Below, in pieces: positions 29,425 to 39,815 of a DNA stretch of 64,000 bases. Position 1 is the stretch's first letter, and every line of letters begins with the position of its first letter. The DNA comes from Bacteroidales bacterium (GTDB lineage Bacteria; Bacteroidota; Bacteroidia; Bacteroidales; Bacteroidaceae): positions 1 to 64,000 of the forward strand of contig JAQXRG010000124.1 of assembly GCA_029218405.1 (NCBI GenBank), read 5' to 3'. The notes under the pieces are model-generated. The model worked only from the letters and a program-made list of their open reading frames with translations, made no database searches and was not told the DNA's origin. A program made the translations under genes and the position numbers.

Positions 29425-30234
29425 TCACCGCTCGATACACGTGAGGGGGTGGCGGTTCCCTTTGATGGAGGTGAGGAATGCTTTGGCAGAGCCGAAGTTC
29501 AGGTACATGTCCAAGCGTACGGGCAGGTGGTTCTGGTCATCCGTCACGTAGAACGTGATGACTTCTTCCTCCTTGTCGTGCTTGTATTCGACCAGCGAGA
29601 ACACCAGGCAGCGGTATTTCACGCCGTCCTCCGCCTTGTAGGTCTTCTTCCCCCGGTAGATGAGGGTCTGTTTCTCCACCGCCCGTCCGGTAGCCATGGA
29701 GAAGCGGATTTGGGTGCCAGGCTGGTAATGGGTAGGGTCGTACGAACGGGCCTGCAGCAGGATGCTCAGCATGTCATAGACACATGTGGGGCTTTCATCG
29801 TGATAGGTCTTGGTCTCTCCGTTAACGGTCCGCTGCTGGTCCACGATGCATTTCCCGCCCTGGTAGCCGAAGCTCACCTCGTCAATGCTGTACCGTTTCC
29901 CTTCCTCGGCGCTCTTGCGGAAGAACAGAGGCTCCAGGTCGCGGGTCGTGATGCAGGTCAGCGTGTCCCGCATCTTGAAGAAACGGTCGGCCTTCCGGTT
30001 GGTGTACGACTGCAGGTTGGTCTGGAAACACGGCCGGCCATTGTACGTCGTGGTGTCCACCGTCATCCGTGCCCATCCTACATTCACCCAGATAAACTTC
30101 CAGTTGAACTTGAGCTGGTAGTTCAGTTCCTCACCCGCCTGGAGGGCAGAGTTGTCCGCACCGCATTGCGCCCGCAAGGCCGTGCCTGCGAAGAGCAGGC
30201 ACAGGCAAACGAATAGCTTGTTGATGATGGTCAT
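29425..30234 (-). CDS. DUF3108 domain-containing secreted protein
   Basis: Signal peptide MTIINKLFVCLCLLFAGTALRAQ; DUF3108-like core; overlaps the upstream gene's stop by 4 bp. Confidence 0.8.
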   Translation of the reverse strand: MTIINKLFVCLCLLFAGTALRAQCGADNSALQAGEELNYQLKFNWKFIWVNVGWARMTVDTTTYNGRPCFQTNLQSYTNRKADRFFKMRDTLTCITTRDLEPLFFRKSAEEGKRYSIDEVSFGYQGGKCIVDQQRTVNGETKTYHDESPTCVYDMLSILLQARSYDPTHYQPGTQIRFSMATGRAVEKQTLIYRGKKTYKAEDGVKYRCLVFSLVEYKHDKEEEVITFYVTDDQNHLPVRLDMYLNFGSAKAFLTSIKGNRHPLTCIER

Positions 30235-32171
30235 TGGTCTGTTGTTTTCTTTCCCAACTTCTTGGCCCGTTCTTTGTTGCGGTCTTTCACCTTCTTGGCC
30301 TCGTCGGGTTTTTGTTTTTTCAGTTCGTCCAGCTTTTGCCGGTCCACAGGCAGGGCGTGCACGTCCCAGTCTTCCTCGAACTCGAAGTTCGCTTTCATCT
30401 CCCATACTTTATTATAATAGAAGACTTCCTCCGGCTGGCGTTTCTCTGCGTAACTGCCAGTGTCCCACTTGCCGTTGTTGTTCGTGTCGTTGAACAATCG
30501 GATGTAGTACTTGGTGCCTGCCTGTAGGAAGTAGAAGTCGCAGGTGCCGTCCGCTTTTACAGGTTCCTGACGCACTGTCGCGTCACTGCCGTTCAGCAGT
30601 TGCACAATGGCATGTTCGCCGGCTCCCCGGATATTCAGATACAGGGTGCCATAGTCTTCCAGTGTCTTGACCTTGACGGTGTGCTCCGCCTTGTTGCTGG
30701 AGAGCCCGTAGATGCCTTGGAACGCCAGCGAGTCAATGCGCAGGCGGTATTCCTGTCCGGGTTTCCAAGCGGCCAGCACTTGGTAGCTGCGGTGCGCCGT
30801 CGAGTCTGCCTGGAACAAGAAGGGAATTTCGTTCCAAAGACTGTCGGCCTTCACTTCCATGTGGAGTGCTGCGGTATCTATCTGTGCCAAAGGCTCGTCG
30901 AACTGCAGCACGATGTTCTTCCCCAAATCGAGGGCGGACGGAGCATCTACCTTCATGGCGAGGTAGCGGGGCTCCGCTACTGCCAGGGTGTCGCCCTTCT
31001 TCTGCCGCTTCTTGCGCTCTTTTTCCTTTTTCTTCAGTTCCTCTTGCGCCAGTGCTAACCTCCGCTCCCGGGACACCTTGTTGATTAGGTCTAAGGTATC
31101 GGTCCGGGGGACCCGTTGTCCCAGCGAGTCAGTGGCTAAATAGGTCAGCTGGAACGAGAGCGTGTCCCGTTCGGCCAGGACAGTGTCCTTGACCCAATAC
31201 AGGATGCTGTCGTTGCGCAGGCTCGGCTCGACAATGAAGGCGTCCCGTTCGTCGAAGTTCAGTCCCTTCAGTAACGGCAGCGAATCGGCCTTGGCAGAAA
31301 AGCACAGCAAGAACTGGTTGGTTTTGGGGCGCTCGCTCTTGGTTAGGTACTGGTAGTCGTTCTCCTCCTTGAAAGCACGCAGCAGCAGGTCATCGGGCAG
31401 GAAACGGGTATAGTTCACGGTGATGATGGTGTCTATCTTTGTTGTGTCCAGTGCCGACCATACGGTGTCCTGGCGTACGGCTCCGGTCATCGAAGGAACC
31501 ACCAGCGAGTCCATCCAGGCGATGACTTCTGTCTTCGAGTCGAACAAGAAGTTCTGGTTGCCGTCCTTGAGCGCGTACAGCCGGTAGCTGCCCGGCGCAA
31601 TGCCCCGGATGGTAAACTTCCCCCGGCTGTCGGTGCGTGAGATACGCTCGAAAGGCAGACGGGTGAAGGCCGTGTCGTTCAGATTGCTGTGCAGTCCCAC
31701 CTGGATACCTTTGATGGGTTCCAGGTTCTCGGCGCTCAGTACGGTGCCCGACACTTCCATCGTGTCGATGTGCGAACCGGTCGAGAAGGAGTAAGTGAAC
31801 TGTCCCAACGGGTTGCCTTCGTTGTTGTCAACGATGGCATCCCCGAAATCGATGGTGTAGGTGGCGTCGGCTTTCAGCGAGTCCTCGAACGTGACCTGCA
31901 CGCGCCTGCCCACCGCCTTCACCTCGGGCGATACCATTTGTGGAGGCGAGATAATCACCTTTTCCGAAGGATTCTCCAGCTTGATGAACTCATCGAACTC
32001 GATGCTCACTTTCTTCCGTCGCACGTTGGTAGCTTGGGGCGAGGGTTCCGCCCGTACAAATCGTGGAGGGGTCTCGTCATACGGCCCTCCGTCAGGATTG
32101 CCGATGCTGGCGCAGGCATAAAGGCCGGCGATGATGATCAGGAGAAGCAGCAGTCTGGGTAGATATTTCAT
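30231..32171 (-). CDS. Ig-like (Big_5/SbsA-type) domain lipoprotein
   Basis: LLLLIIIAGLYACASIGNPDGGPYDETPPRFVRAEPSPQATNVRRKKVSIEFDEFIKLENP; ATG 32171. Confidence 0.82.
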   Translation of the reverse strand: MKYLPRLLLLLIIIAGLYACASIGNPDGGPYDETPPRFVRAEPSPQATNVRRKKVSIEFDEFIKLENPSEKVIISPPQMVSPEVKAVGRRVQVTFEDSLKADATYTIDFGDAIVDNNEGNPLGQFTYSFSTGSHIDTMEVSGTVLSAENLEPIKGIQVGLHSNLNDTAFTRLPFERISRTDSRGKFTIRGIAPGSYRLYALKDGNQNFLFDSKTEVIAWMDSLVVPSMTGAVRQDTVWSALDTTKIDTIITVNYTRFLPDDLLLRAFKEENDYQYLTKSERPKTNQFLLCFSAKADSLPLLKGLNFDERDAFIVEPSLRNDSILYWVKDTVLAERDTLSFQLTYLATDSLGQRVPRTDTLDLINKVSRERRLALAQEELKKKEKERKKRQKKGDTLAVAEPRYLAMKVDAPSALDLGKNIVLQFDEPLAQIDTAALHMEVKADSLWNEIPFLFQADSTAHRSYQVLAAWKPGQEYRLRIDSLAFQGIYGLSSNKAEHTVKVKTLEDYGTLYLNIRGAGEHAIVQLLNGSDATVRQEPVKADGTCDFYFLQAGTKYYIRLFNDTNNNGKWDTGSYAEKRQPEEVFYYNKVWEMKANFEFEEDWDVHALPVDRQKLDELKKQKPDEAKKVKDRNKERAKKLGKKTTDQ

Positions 32172-32182
32172 GGCTCTTGGGT

Positions 32183-33688
32183 TCACTTGTTCAGTTTCAG
32201 CATTTCCTCTATCAAGTCACGGTTGTTGCTCAGGCGGGGCACTTTGTGCTGCCCGCCCAGCTTACCTTTCTGCTTGAGCCAGTCGTGGAACAGGTTCGGA
32301 CGGGCCACCACGATTTCCAGTTGCTGTAGCGTGATGTCCTTGTGGCGCTTGGCTTCGTAGTCGGAGTTGATGGACTGTAGGGCGGTGTCGAGCACTTGGC
32401 GGAACTTCTCCAGGTCATCGGGTGGGGTGCTGAATTCGATGAGCCACTGGTGCCGGCACTTGGCGTTCGCATCCATGAATACCGGAGCGGCGGAATAGTC
32501 GAGCACCTGCGCGCCTGTGGCGGCACAAGCCTGTGCCAGTCCCTTGTCCGCATTGTCCACCATCAGTTCCTCGCCGAAGGCATTGATGAACGACTTGGTG
32601 CGGCCGCTGATGATGAACTTGTAAGGATGCTTTTGGGTGAACTTCACCGTGTCGCCGATGATGTAGCGCCACAGTCCGCAGGAAGTGCTGATGACCAAGG
32701 CGTAATTGCGTCCCACTTCCACTCCCGTAAGGGGGACGATGTGCGGTTCGGGATGGTCCAGTTCTTCCAGCGGAATGAACTCGTAGAACACATCGTAGTC
32801 AATCATCAGTTCCATGGCCGGGTCCGTCAGGTCGTTCTGCAAGCCGAAAAAGCCTTCGCTGGCGTTGTAGGTCTCCATGTAGTGCATGTTCGGACTCTTG
32901 ATGAGCTGACGGTATTGCTCGCGGTAGGGGGTGAAGCAGACCCCTCCATGAAAGAACACCTCCAGGTGCGGCCACACTTCGTCGAGGGTCTTCGCTCCCG
33001 TCTTCTCCAGGATACGCTTGATGACGGCCAGCATCCAGGACGGCACGCCCGAAAGATTGGTTACTTTCTGACGGATGGTGGTGTCGGCGATGCGTTCCAC
33101 TTTCTCCTCGAACTCGCTGAGCAGGGCGATTTCCTTGCTGGGCACCCGTATCAGGTTGGCCAAGGGGTTGATGTTCTGGATAAGGATGGCGGACAGGTCG
33201 CCCACCAAGCTGTCCTTCACGTTGTAGTTGGGGCTGTGGCTGCCACCGAGAATGAGGGCCTTGCCCGAAAACAGGCGGCTGTCCGGGTTGGAGCGCAGGT
33301 AGAGAGCGACCGCGTCGGTGCCACCTTTGTAATGGATGTTCTTCAGGCCTTCCCGGCTCACCGGGATGAACTTGCTCTTGTCGTTGGTGGTCCCCGAGGA
33401 CTTGGCGTACCAGTTGACTTTTCCGGGCCACAATACATCGGCTTCTCCATGGCGCATGCGGTCCACATAGCCTTTGATGTCTTCGTATGTCTGGACAGGA
33501 ACCCTCCGGAAATCGCTGTACGATTTCATGGCTCCGTAATTATGCTGTTTGCCCCATTCGGTAGCGGCTGCACGTTGAATCAGCCGGTGGAAAACTTGTT
33601 CCTGGATTTCCTCCGCACGGGTGTCGTACAAATCGACCGCCTTCTGGCGGGGAACGAACAGTTTTCCGATGAGCTTTGTTGATACCAT
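32183..33688 (-). CDS. GH3 auxin-responsive-promoter family protein (acyl-acid-amido synthetase-like)
   Basis: YAKSSGTTNDKSKFIPVSREGLKN, NASEGFFGLQND, LWRYIIGDTVKF, SGRTKSFINAFGEELM. Confidence 0.9.
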   Translation of the reverse strand: MVSTKLIGKLFVPRQKAVDLYDTRAEEIQEQVFHRLIQRAAATEWGKQHNYGAMKSYSDFRRVPVQTYEDIKGYVDRMRHGEADVLWPGKVNWYAKSSGTTNDKSKFIPVSREGLKNIHYKGGTDAVALYLRSNPDSRLFSGKALILGGSHSPNYNVKDSLVGDLSAILIQNINPLANLIRVPSKEIALLSEFEEKVERIADTTIRQKVTNLSGVPSWMLAVIKRILEKTGAKTLDEVWPHLEVFFHGGVCFTPYREQYRQLIKSPNMHYMETYNASEGFFGLQNDLTDPAMELMIDYDVFYEFIPLEELDHPEPHIVPLTGVEVGRNYALVISTSCGLWRYIIGDTVKFTQKHPYKFIISGRTKSFINAFGEELMVDNADKGLAQACAATGAQVLDYSAAPVFMDANAKCRHQWLIEFSTPPDDLEKFRQVLDTALQSINSDYEAKRHKDITLQQLEIVVARPNLFHDWLKQKGKLGGQHKVPRLSNNRDLIEEMLKLNK

Positions 33689-33835
33689 TTTCTTTCTTGT
33701 TTTAGATTTTTAGCGCACAAAGGTAGGCTATTTATCGGTGAAAACGGGAGGGAAGCAATTATTTTTTTGCAGATTTCACAAATCTACGCTTTTTTCTTAT
33801 AACTTTACCACGTCTTGCAAAAACAGGAGGTAATC

Positions 33836-34849
33836 ATGAGAATAGGAATATTGACATCGGGTGGCGATTGCCCAGGCATCAATGCCACCATCAGGGGCGT
33901 ATGCAAAACGGCCATCAACCATTATGGAATGGAAGTGTATGGCATCCACAGCGGCTTCAGGGGACTGTTGGATGATGATATTGTTCCCTTGACAGAAGCA
34001 GACCTGACCGGACTGCTGAACATGGGAGGAACCATTTTGGGGACTTCCCGCGAGAAGCCTTTCAAGAAACGGGGCAACCCGGCATTGGCGAACGACAAGC
34101 CGTCCATGATGCTGAAGACCATTGAGCGGCATCAGCTGGACTGCATCGTGACCATCGGCGGCAATGGCACGCAGAAGACGGCCGCCAAGCTGGCGGATAT
34201 TGGGGTGAACGTGGTCAGTGTGCCCAAGACCATCGACAACGATGTGTGGGGCACTGACATCTCATTCGGTTTTGATTCGGCTGTCACCATCGCAACGGAC
34301 GCCATCGACCGCTTGCATTCGACCGCCAGTGCCCACCAGCGTGTCATGGTCATTGAAGTCATGGGGCACAAGGCCGGCTGGATTGCCTTGTATTCGGGCA
34401 TGGCCGGAGGAGGTGACATCATCCTGCTGCCGGAAATCCCTTTCGATATCCACCGTATCGGCGATACCATCATCAACCGGTTGAAGAAAGGCAAGCCTTA
34501 CTCGATTGTCGTAGTGGCGGAAGGCATTCCGACCCTGAACGGGAAGAAGGCGGCGCAATTCATCGCGGAAGAGATTGAGTATGAAACAGGGTTCGAGACC
34601 CGTGAGACCGTGTTAGGCTATATCCAGCGCGGTGGAAGCCCGACGGCGTATGACCGTAACCTGGCTACCCGTATGGGTGGGTATGCGACGGAACTGATCG
34701 CTACCGGCCAGTTCGGACGGATGGTGTCGTTGCAGGGCAACTCCATCACTTCCGTACCGCTGCAGGACGTGGCGGGTAAGCTGAAACTGGTGACGGAAGA
34801 ACATGACCTGATTATTCAGGGACGCCGCATGGGGGTCTGCTTCGGATGA
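33836..34849 (+). CDS. pfkA: 6-phosphofructokinase
   Basis: MRIGILTSGGDCPGINATIRG, GGNGTQKTA, VPKTIDNDVWGTDISFGFDSA. Confidence 0.93.
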   Translation: MRIGILTSGGDCPGINATIRGVCKTAINHYGMEVYGIHSGFRGLLDDDIVPLTEADLTGLLNMGGTILGTSREKPFKKRGNPALANDKPSMMLKTIERHQLDCIVTIGGNGTQKTAAKLADIGVNVVSVPKTIDNDVWGTDISFGFDSAVTIATDAIDRLHSTASAHQRVMVIEVMGHKAGWIALYSGMAGGGDIILLPEIPFDIHRIGDTIINRLKKGKPYSIVVVAEGIPTLNGKKAAQFIAEEIEYETGFETRETVLGYIQRGGSPTAYDRNLATRMGGYATELIATGQFGRMVSLQGNSITSVPLQDVAGKLKLVTEEHDLIIQGRRMGVCFG

Positions 34850-34883
34850 CCGGGGAAGGACGATGGTCGCCCATTCCTACACA

Positions 34884-34928
34884 AATGACCACAGGCCCCT
34901 TTTTCTCTGAAGGGGGCCTGTGGTCATT
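34884..34928. terminator. Strong bidirectional terminator between pfkA and the M3 peptidase gene
   Basis: aatgaccacaggcccc ttttt...ggggcctgtggtcatt, 16-bp perfect stem. Confidence 0.85.
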
Positions 34929-34972
34929 GTGTGGAGTCGGCAAGCGTCCGTGCGCTGCTTGTGAGTGGGCTT

Positions 34973-37117
34973 TTACTCCTTCTGTTTCTTCAGCGACTTG
35001 GGTGCGTCCAGCCCTCTGTTCTGCAACAAGTACTTGATGTCGGGGGTCTTGCCACGGAAATCCGTGTACATCTTCAGGGCATCGTTGATGCCGCCCGGCG
35101 ACAGGACGTGCTTGCGGAACTTCGCGGCCACTTCCTGGTTGAAGATGTCACCACTCTCGGTATAAGCACCGTAGGCGTCGCAGTCGAGCACTTCTGCCCA
35201 GATATAGCTGTAGTAACCGGCGGTATAGCCGCCTCCCATGGTATGGTTGAAGTAGGTGGTGCGGTAGCGCGAGGGAATCTGCTTCAGCAGGCCGCGCTTG
35301 CCCAGTACTTTTTCTTCGAACTTCATCACGTCAAGGTCGGCAGGCACTTCTTTCAGGGTGTGGAAATCCATGTCGAGCAACGAAGCGGCGAGGTATTCTA
35401 CAGTGGCGAATCCTTGTCCGTATTTGCCGCTCTTGTCCAGTTTCTCAATCAGGGAAGCGGGCATAACCTCGCCCGTCTTGTAGTGGCGGGCATATACTTT
35501 CAGCACTTCCGGCTCGAAGGCCCAATGTTCGTCCACCTGAGAAGGCAGCTCGACGAAGTCGCGGGGCACACCACTGACACCCGAGTAGTGAACATCGCGG
35601 AACAGGCCGTGCAGGCCGTGCCCGAACTCGTGGAATAAGGTGTTGGTCTCATCGGCACTCAGCAGGGCAGGCTCGCCAGCGGCTGGCTTGGTGAAGTTGC
35701 AGACAATCGTCACGATGGGCACCACCTTGTTCCCGTGCGCGTCGTAGTTTTGCGGACGGTAGCTGCCGCACCAGGCGCCTCCTCGCTTGCTTTCGCGCGG
35801 GAAGAAGTCGAAATAGACAATGCCAAGCAGCTTGCCGTCATTGTCCGTGCATTCGAATACCTGTGCGTCGGGATGTGGCTTGGGCATATAGCTCAAGGCA
35901 CGGAAATGAATGCCGTACAGGCGGTTGGCTACGTAGAACACACCGCCCAGCACGTTGTTCAGTTCCAGGTAAGGACGTACCTCATTCTCGTCGATGTTGA
36001 AGCGGGCCTTCTTGGCTTTTTCGAAGTAATAGCGCCAGTCCCAGCCTTGCGGATCGAACTTCTTGCCGTCCTTCTTGATTTCGGCCTTGATGTCTGCCAG
36101 CTCCTCTTTGGCCTTGGCCAGGGCAGGTGCCCACAGTTGGTCGAGCAGGTTGTAAACATTCTCTTCGTTCTGGGCCATACGGTCTTCGAGGGCCATGGAG
36201 GCATAATCGGGGAATCCCATCAGTTTCGCCTTCTCCAGCCGCGCGGCCACCAGGTCGCGTACTACCTGCTTGTTGTCGGCATCGTTGCCGTTGTTGCCCC
36301 GGTTGGTATAGGCCTTGAAGATGCGTTCACGCAGTTCCCGGTTGTCGGCATACTGCAGGAACGGCATGATGCTGGGGTTCTGCAGGGTGAAGACCCATTT
36401 GCCTTCCATCCCGTTCGCCTTCGCGGTTTCGGCGGCGCCTGCGACCAGAGAGGCGGGCAGTCCGGCAAGGTCGGCCTCATTGTCAATGACCAATTTGAAA
36501 GCGTTGGTCTCCTTCAGCATATTTTGTCCGAAGGTCAGCTGCAGCATGGATATCTGGCTGTTCAGTTCCCGCAGCTTCTGCTGGTCGGCTTCGCTCAGGT
36601 TCGCGCCGTTACGGGCAAAGCTCTTGTACGTGTTCTCCAGCAGCTTGCTGTCCTCGGCGTTGAGGTGCAGTTGCTCGCGTTGGTCATAGACGGCCTTCAC
36701 ACGGGCGAACAAACGAGTGTTCAGCGAGATGTCATCGCGGTGGGCGGAGAGCTTGGGGGTCATCTCCTTGCTCAATGCCTGCAGCTCAGCACTGGTATTG
36801 GCGCTGTTCAGTCCTCCGAATACCAGTTGTACACGACTCAGCAGTCGGCCGCATTGGTCGAGTGCCACGATGGTATTCTCGAAGGTGGGTGCCGCGGGGT
36901 TGTTGACGATGGCGTCAATTTCTTTTTTCTGTTCTTCCATTCCCTTCAGCATTCCTTCGCGGTAATCCTGAATGGTGATTTCCTCAAAGGGCGGTACACT
37001 GTACGGGGTTTTGTACTCCGTGAAGAAGGGGTTGACACGTGTCGCTGCCGGCTGGGCGAACAGGACCGTGGAGGCACTGAGTGCCGCTGTCATGAATAGG
37101 GTTCTTGTTACATTCAT
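34973..37117 (-). CDS. dcp: M3 family peptidyl-dipeptidase (Dcp-like), exported
   Basis: Signal peptide, zinc motif LFHEFGHGLHGLF. Confidence 0.92.
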   Translation of the reverse strand: MNVTRTLFMTAALSASTVLFAQPAATRVNPFFTEYKTPYSVPPFEEITIQDYREGMLKGMEEQKKEIDAIVNNPAAPTFENTIVALDQCGRLLSRVQLVFGGLNSANTSAELQALSKEMTPKLSAHRDDISLNTRLFARVKAVYDQREQLHLNAEDSKLLENTYKSFARNGANLSEADQQKLRELNSQISMLQLTFGQNMLKETNAFKLVIDNEADLAGLPASLVAGAAETAKANGMEGKWVFTLQNPSIMPFLQYADNRELRERIFKAYTNRGNNGNDADNKQVVRDLVAARLEKAKLMGFPDYASMALEDRMAQNEENVYNLLDQLWAPALAKAKEELADIKAEIKKDGKKFDPQGWDWRYYFEKAKKARFNIDENEVRPYLELNNVLGGVFYVANRLYGIHFRALSYMPKPHPDAQVFECTDNDGKLLGIVYFDFFPRESKRGGAWCGSYRPQNYDAHGNKVVPIVTIVCNFTKPAAGEPALLSADETNTLFHEFGHGLHGLFRDVHYSGVSGVPRDFVELPSQVDEHWAFEPEVLKVYARHYKTGEVMPASLIEKLDKSGKYGQGFATVEYLAASLLDMDFHTLKEVPADLDVMKFEEKVLGKRGLLKQIPSRYRTTYFNHTMGGGYTAGYYSYIWAEVLDCDAYGAYTESGDIFNQEVAAKFRKHVLSPGGINDALKMYTDFRGKTPDIKYLLQNRGLDAPKSLKKQKE

Positions 37118-37147
37118 AGGTGGTTTAGATTCATTAATGATGGTTTC

Positions 37148-38119
37148 TTAGTTGGCAAAAGCCGCTTCTTCCGCTTCCGAGATGATACGTTCCATATCCT
37201 CGTAGTGCTGCGAAGCGGACAGGTCTTCCTCTGTGTCCTGCGTTGTCGCGGTGGGTTTCAGCTCTTGTCGTTTTACTTCCTGCAGCGTCTTGGCGATGGG
37301 CTTTGTCGCTTCGGCCGGCGGTTGTTCCGCAGGTGAAGCCGCCTGTTCCCGCTCTGCCTTGACCGCGAAAATAGCGTCGATGAATTTGGGGTCGTTCTTG
37401 ATTTTGGCCAGTGTCTCCCGGGCAGCCTCCTGTTGCGACTCTTTCTTGGAATAGCCTGTCCCGTGGCCGGCCGGTACGTCCTCCACCCGTATCACGGTGT
37501 CGAAAATCGGGTTCTGGTCTTCGTCCACCGACTGTCCTGTCAGCTCGAAGGTGACCTGGAACTTGTTCTTCTGGCTCCATTCAATCAGCTTCGACTTGAA
37601 ATTCACTTCCTTGCGTGACACCTTTTCCAGGTTCAGGTACGGGGCAATGATGCGTTCTTCCATGAATGTCATGCAAGCATCGTACCCACGGTCCAGGTAG
37701 ATGGCTCCTACCAACGCCTCGAACGCGTTGCCGCAGAGATAGCTGTTGTGTGAAGACTGGCGGGGCGCTGATTTAATCAGCTTGTCAAGGCCGATCTTGA
37801 CGGCGATATGGTTCAGCGTCTCACGCTGGACAATCTTCGAGCGGGTATTGGTCAGAAACCCCTCGCGTTTCCCCTCAAAGCGTTTGTAAACAATATCCGC
37901 CACGACCGCGTCCAGGATGGCATCGCCCAAGAACTCCAGCCGCTCGTTGTTCAGGGGACGTCCCTTTTCTGACTTGACAGCCGATGACTTGTGCAACAGG
38001 GCCTGCTGATAGACCTCAATATTGCGGGGATAGAACCCCAGTATCTTATAAAAACAAAGATAAGGCTCCTTATCCTTTCGGAAGAGGAGTCTTATCCTAT
38101 CAGTTATATTGTCAAACAC
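37148..38119 (-). CDS. rnc: Ribonuclease III with long C-terminal extension
   Basis: NERLEFLGDAILDAVVADIVY, NAFEALVGAIYLDRGYDA, dsRBD; about 75 aa charged tail. Confidence 0.93.
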   Translation of the reverse strand: MFDNITDRIRLLFRKDKEPYLCFYKILGFYPRNIEVYQQALLHKSSAVKSEKGRPLNNERLEFLGDAILDAVVADIVYKRFEGKREGFLTNTRSKIVQRETLNHIAVKIGLDKLIKSAPRQSSHNSYLCGNAFEALVGAIYLDRGYDACMTFMEERIIAPYLNLEKVSRKEVNFKSKLIEWSQKNKFQVTFELTGQSVDEDQNPIFDTVIRVEDVPAGHGTGYSKKESQQEAARETLAKIKNDPKFIDAIFAVKAEREQAASPAEQPPAEATKPIAKTLQEVKRQELKPTATTQDTEEDLSASQHYEDMERIISEAEEAAFAN

Positions 38120-38122
38120 AGT

Positions 38123-39388
38123 TTATTCAGTGTATTTTTTAACGATTACACATGCATTATGCCCACCGAAACCAAATGTGTTGCTCAAGGCGGCGCGGAC
38201 CGTCCGCTGCTGTGCCTTGTTGAACGTGAAGTTCAGGTTGTAGTCGATGTTCTCATCGTTGTCCCCTTCTTCATGGTTGATAGTGGGTGGAACAATATCA
38301 TTCAATACAGACAGTGTGCAAGCAATGGCTTCAACAGCTCCCGTAGCTCCCAGCAGGTGGCCGGTCATTGACTTGGTGGAGCTGATGTTCAGACGATATG
38401 CATGTTCACCGAACACTTCCTTGATGGCCTTCACCTCGGAGATATCACCTACCGGAGTAGAAGTGCCGTGTACATTGATATAGTCAATGTCCTCGGGCTG
38501 CATGCCGGCATCCTCCAGGGCGTTCTGCATCACGAGCTTGGCTCCCAAGCCTTCCGGATGGGAAGCGGTGAGGTGGTGGGCGTCTGCCGACGCGCCGGTA
38601 CCTGCCAGTTCGGCGTAAATCTTCGCGCCGCGTGCCTTGGCATGCTCCAGCTCTTCCAGAATCAGACAGCCTGCGCCTTCGCCCATGATGAAGCCATCAC
38701 GGCTGGCACTGAACGGACGGGAAGCCCGCGTGGGGTCGTCATTACGGGTGGAAAGTGCGTGCATCGCATTGAAACCGCCTACGCCAGCAGGGAAAATCGC
38801 CGCTTCGGCACCTCCTGTGACAATCACGTTCGCCTTACCCAGACGGATATAGTTGAAAGCGTCACAGATAGCGTTGGACGAAGAGGCACAGGCTGAAGTC
38901 GTAGTGAAGTTCGGTCCATGGAAGCCATACTTGATGGAAATCTGACCTGAAGCGATATCAGCAATCATCTTCGGGATGAAGAACGGATTGAATTTCGGGC
39001 CGAGGGTGTCCTTGGTCTTCTCGTAACCAGCCACTTCTTCCTCGAAAGTGTGGATACCGCCGATACCTACACCCAAAATCACGCCGATACGGTTCAAGTC
39101 TTCTGTTTCGAGGTCCATGCCCGAGTCGTTCACGGCTTCCTGAGCGGCTACCATGGCGTATTGGGTGTACAAGTCCATCTTGCGGACTTCCTTGCGGTCA
39201 ATGAATTGAGCGGCATTGAAGTTCTTCAATTCACAAGCGAACTGTGTCTTGAACTTGGACGCGTCGAAATGAGTAATAGGCCCTGCCCCACTTACTCCGT
39301 TCACCAGGTTTTCCCAAAATTCAGGAACCGTGTTGCCGACCGGTGTAAGTGCGCCAAGACCTGTTACTACTACTCTTTTTAACTCCAT
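38123..39388 (-). CDS. fabF: 3-oxoacyl-[acyl-carrier-protein] synthase II
   Basis: MELKRVVVTGLGALTPVGN, TTSACASSSNAI, INVHGTSTPVGD, FGFGGHNACVIVKKY. Confidence 0.96.
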   Translation of the reverse strand: MELKRVVVTGLGALTPVGNTVPEFWENLVNGVSGAGPITHFDASKFKTQFACELKNFNAAQFIDRKEVRKMDLYTQYAMVAAQEAVNDSGMDLETEDLNRIGVILGVGIGGIHTFEEEVAGYEKTKDTLGPKFNPFFIPKMIADIASGQISIKYGFHGPNFTTTSACASSSNAICDAFNYIRLGKANVIVTGGAEAAIFPAGVGGFNAMHALSTRNDDPTRASRPFSASRDGFIMGEGAGCLILEELEHAKARGAKIYAELAGTGASADAHHLTASHPEGLGAKLVMQNALEDAGMQPEDIDYINVHGTSTPVGDISEVKAIKEVFGEHAYRLNISSTKSMTGHLLGATGAVEAIACTLSVLNDIVPPTINHEEGDNDENIDYNLNFTFNKAQQRTVRAALSNTFGFGGHNACVIVKKYTE

Positions 39389-39400
39389 AGGGGGCAATGC

Positions 39401-39637
39401 TTATTTTGCGTTAGCTTCGATATAAGCGATTGCGTCACCTACCGTCTGGATCTTTTCTGCCTGGTCGTCAGGAATAGAGATTCCGAATTCCTTTTCGAAT
39501 TCCATAATCAGTTCAACGGTATCCAAAGAGTCAGCACCCAGGTCGTTAGTGAAGCTAGCTGCCGGAGTAACTTCTGATTCTTCAACGCCCAGTTTGTCAA
39601 CGATAATCTTCTGTACTTTTGATGCGATTTCAGACAT
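39401..39637 (-). CDS. acpP: Acyl carrier protein
   Basis: [43 protein letters not shown]. Confidence 0.97.
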   Translation of the reverse strand: MSEIASKVQKIIVDKLGVEESEVTPAASFTNDLGADSLDTVELIMEFEKEFGISIPDDQAEKIQTVGDAIAYIEANAK

Positions 39638-39815
39638 AATTTTCAAAATTTAGTTTATAAATAGAGTATTTTTGTTTTTTCCGCTGCAAAGGAACAACTA
39701 TTTCTGCTTTTATACAAATAATCGGGCAAATAAATGCATGTTCTTTGCACATTTTTAGCAATTATGTGCATCAAAACGGCCGAAACGGGGCGAAAATGAC
39801 GGTCTCAGGACGGTT

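Noticed and set aside
35735-37099. 454-aa plus-strand ORF
   Set aside because: Antisense to the M3 peptidase with no recognisable domain
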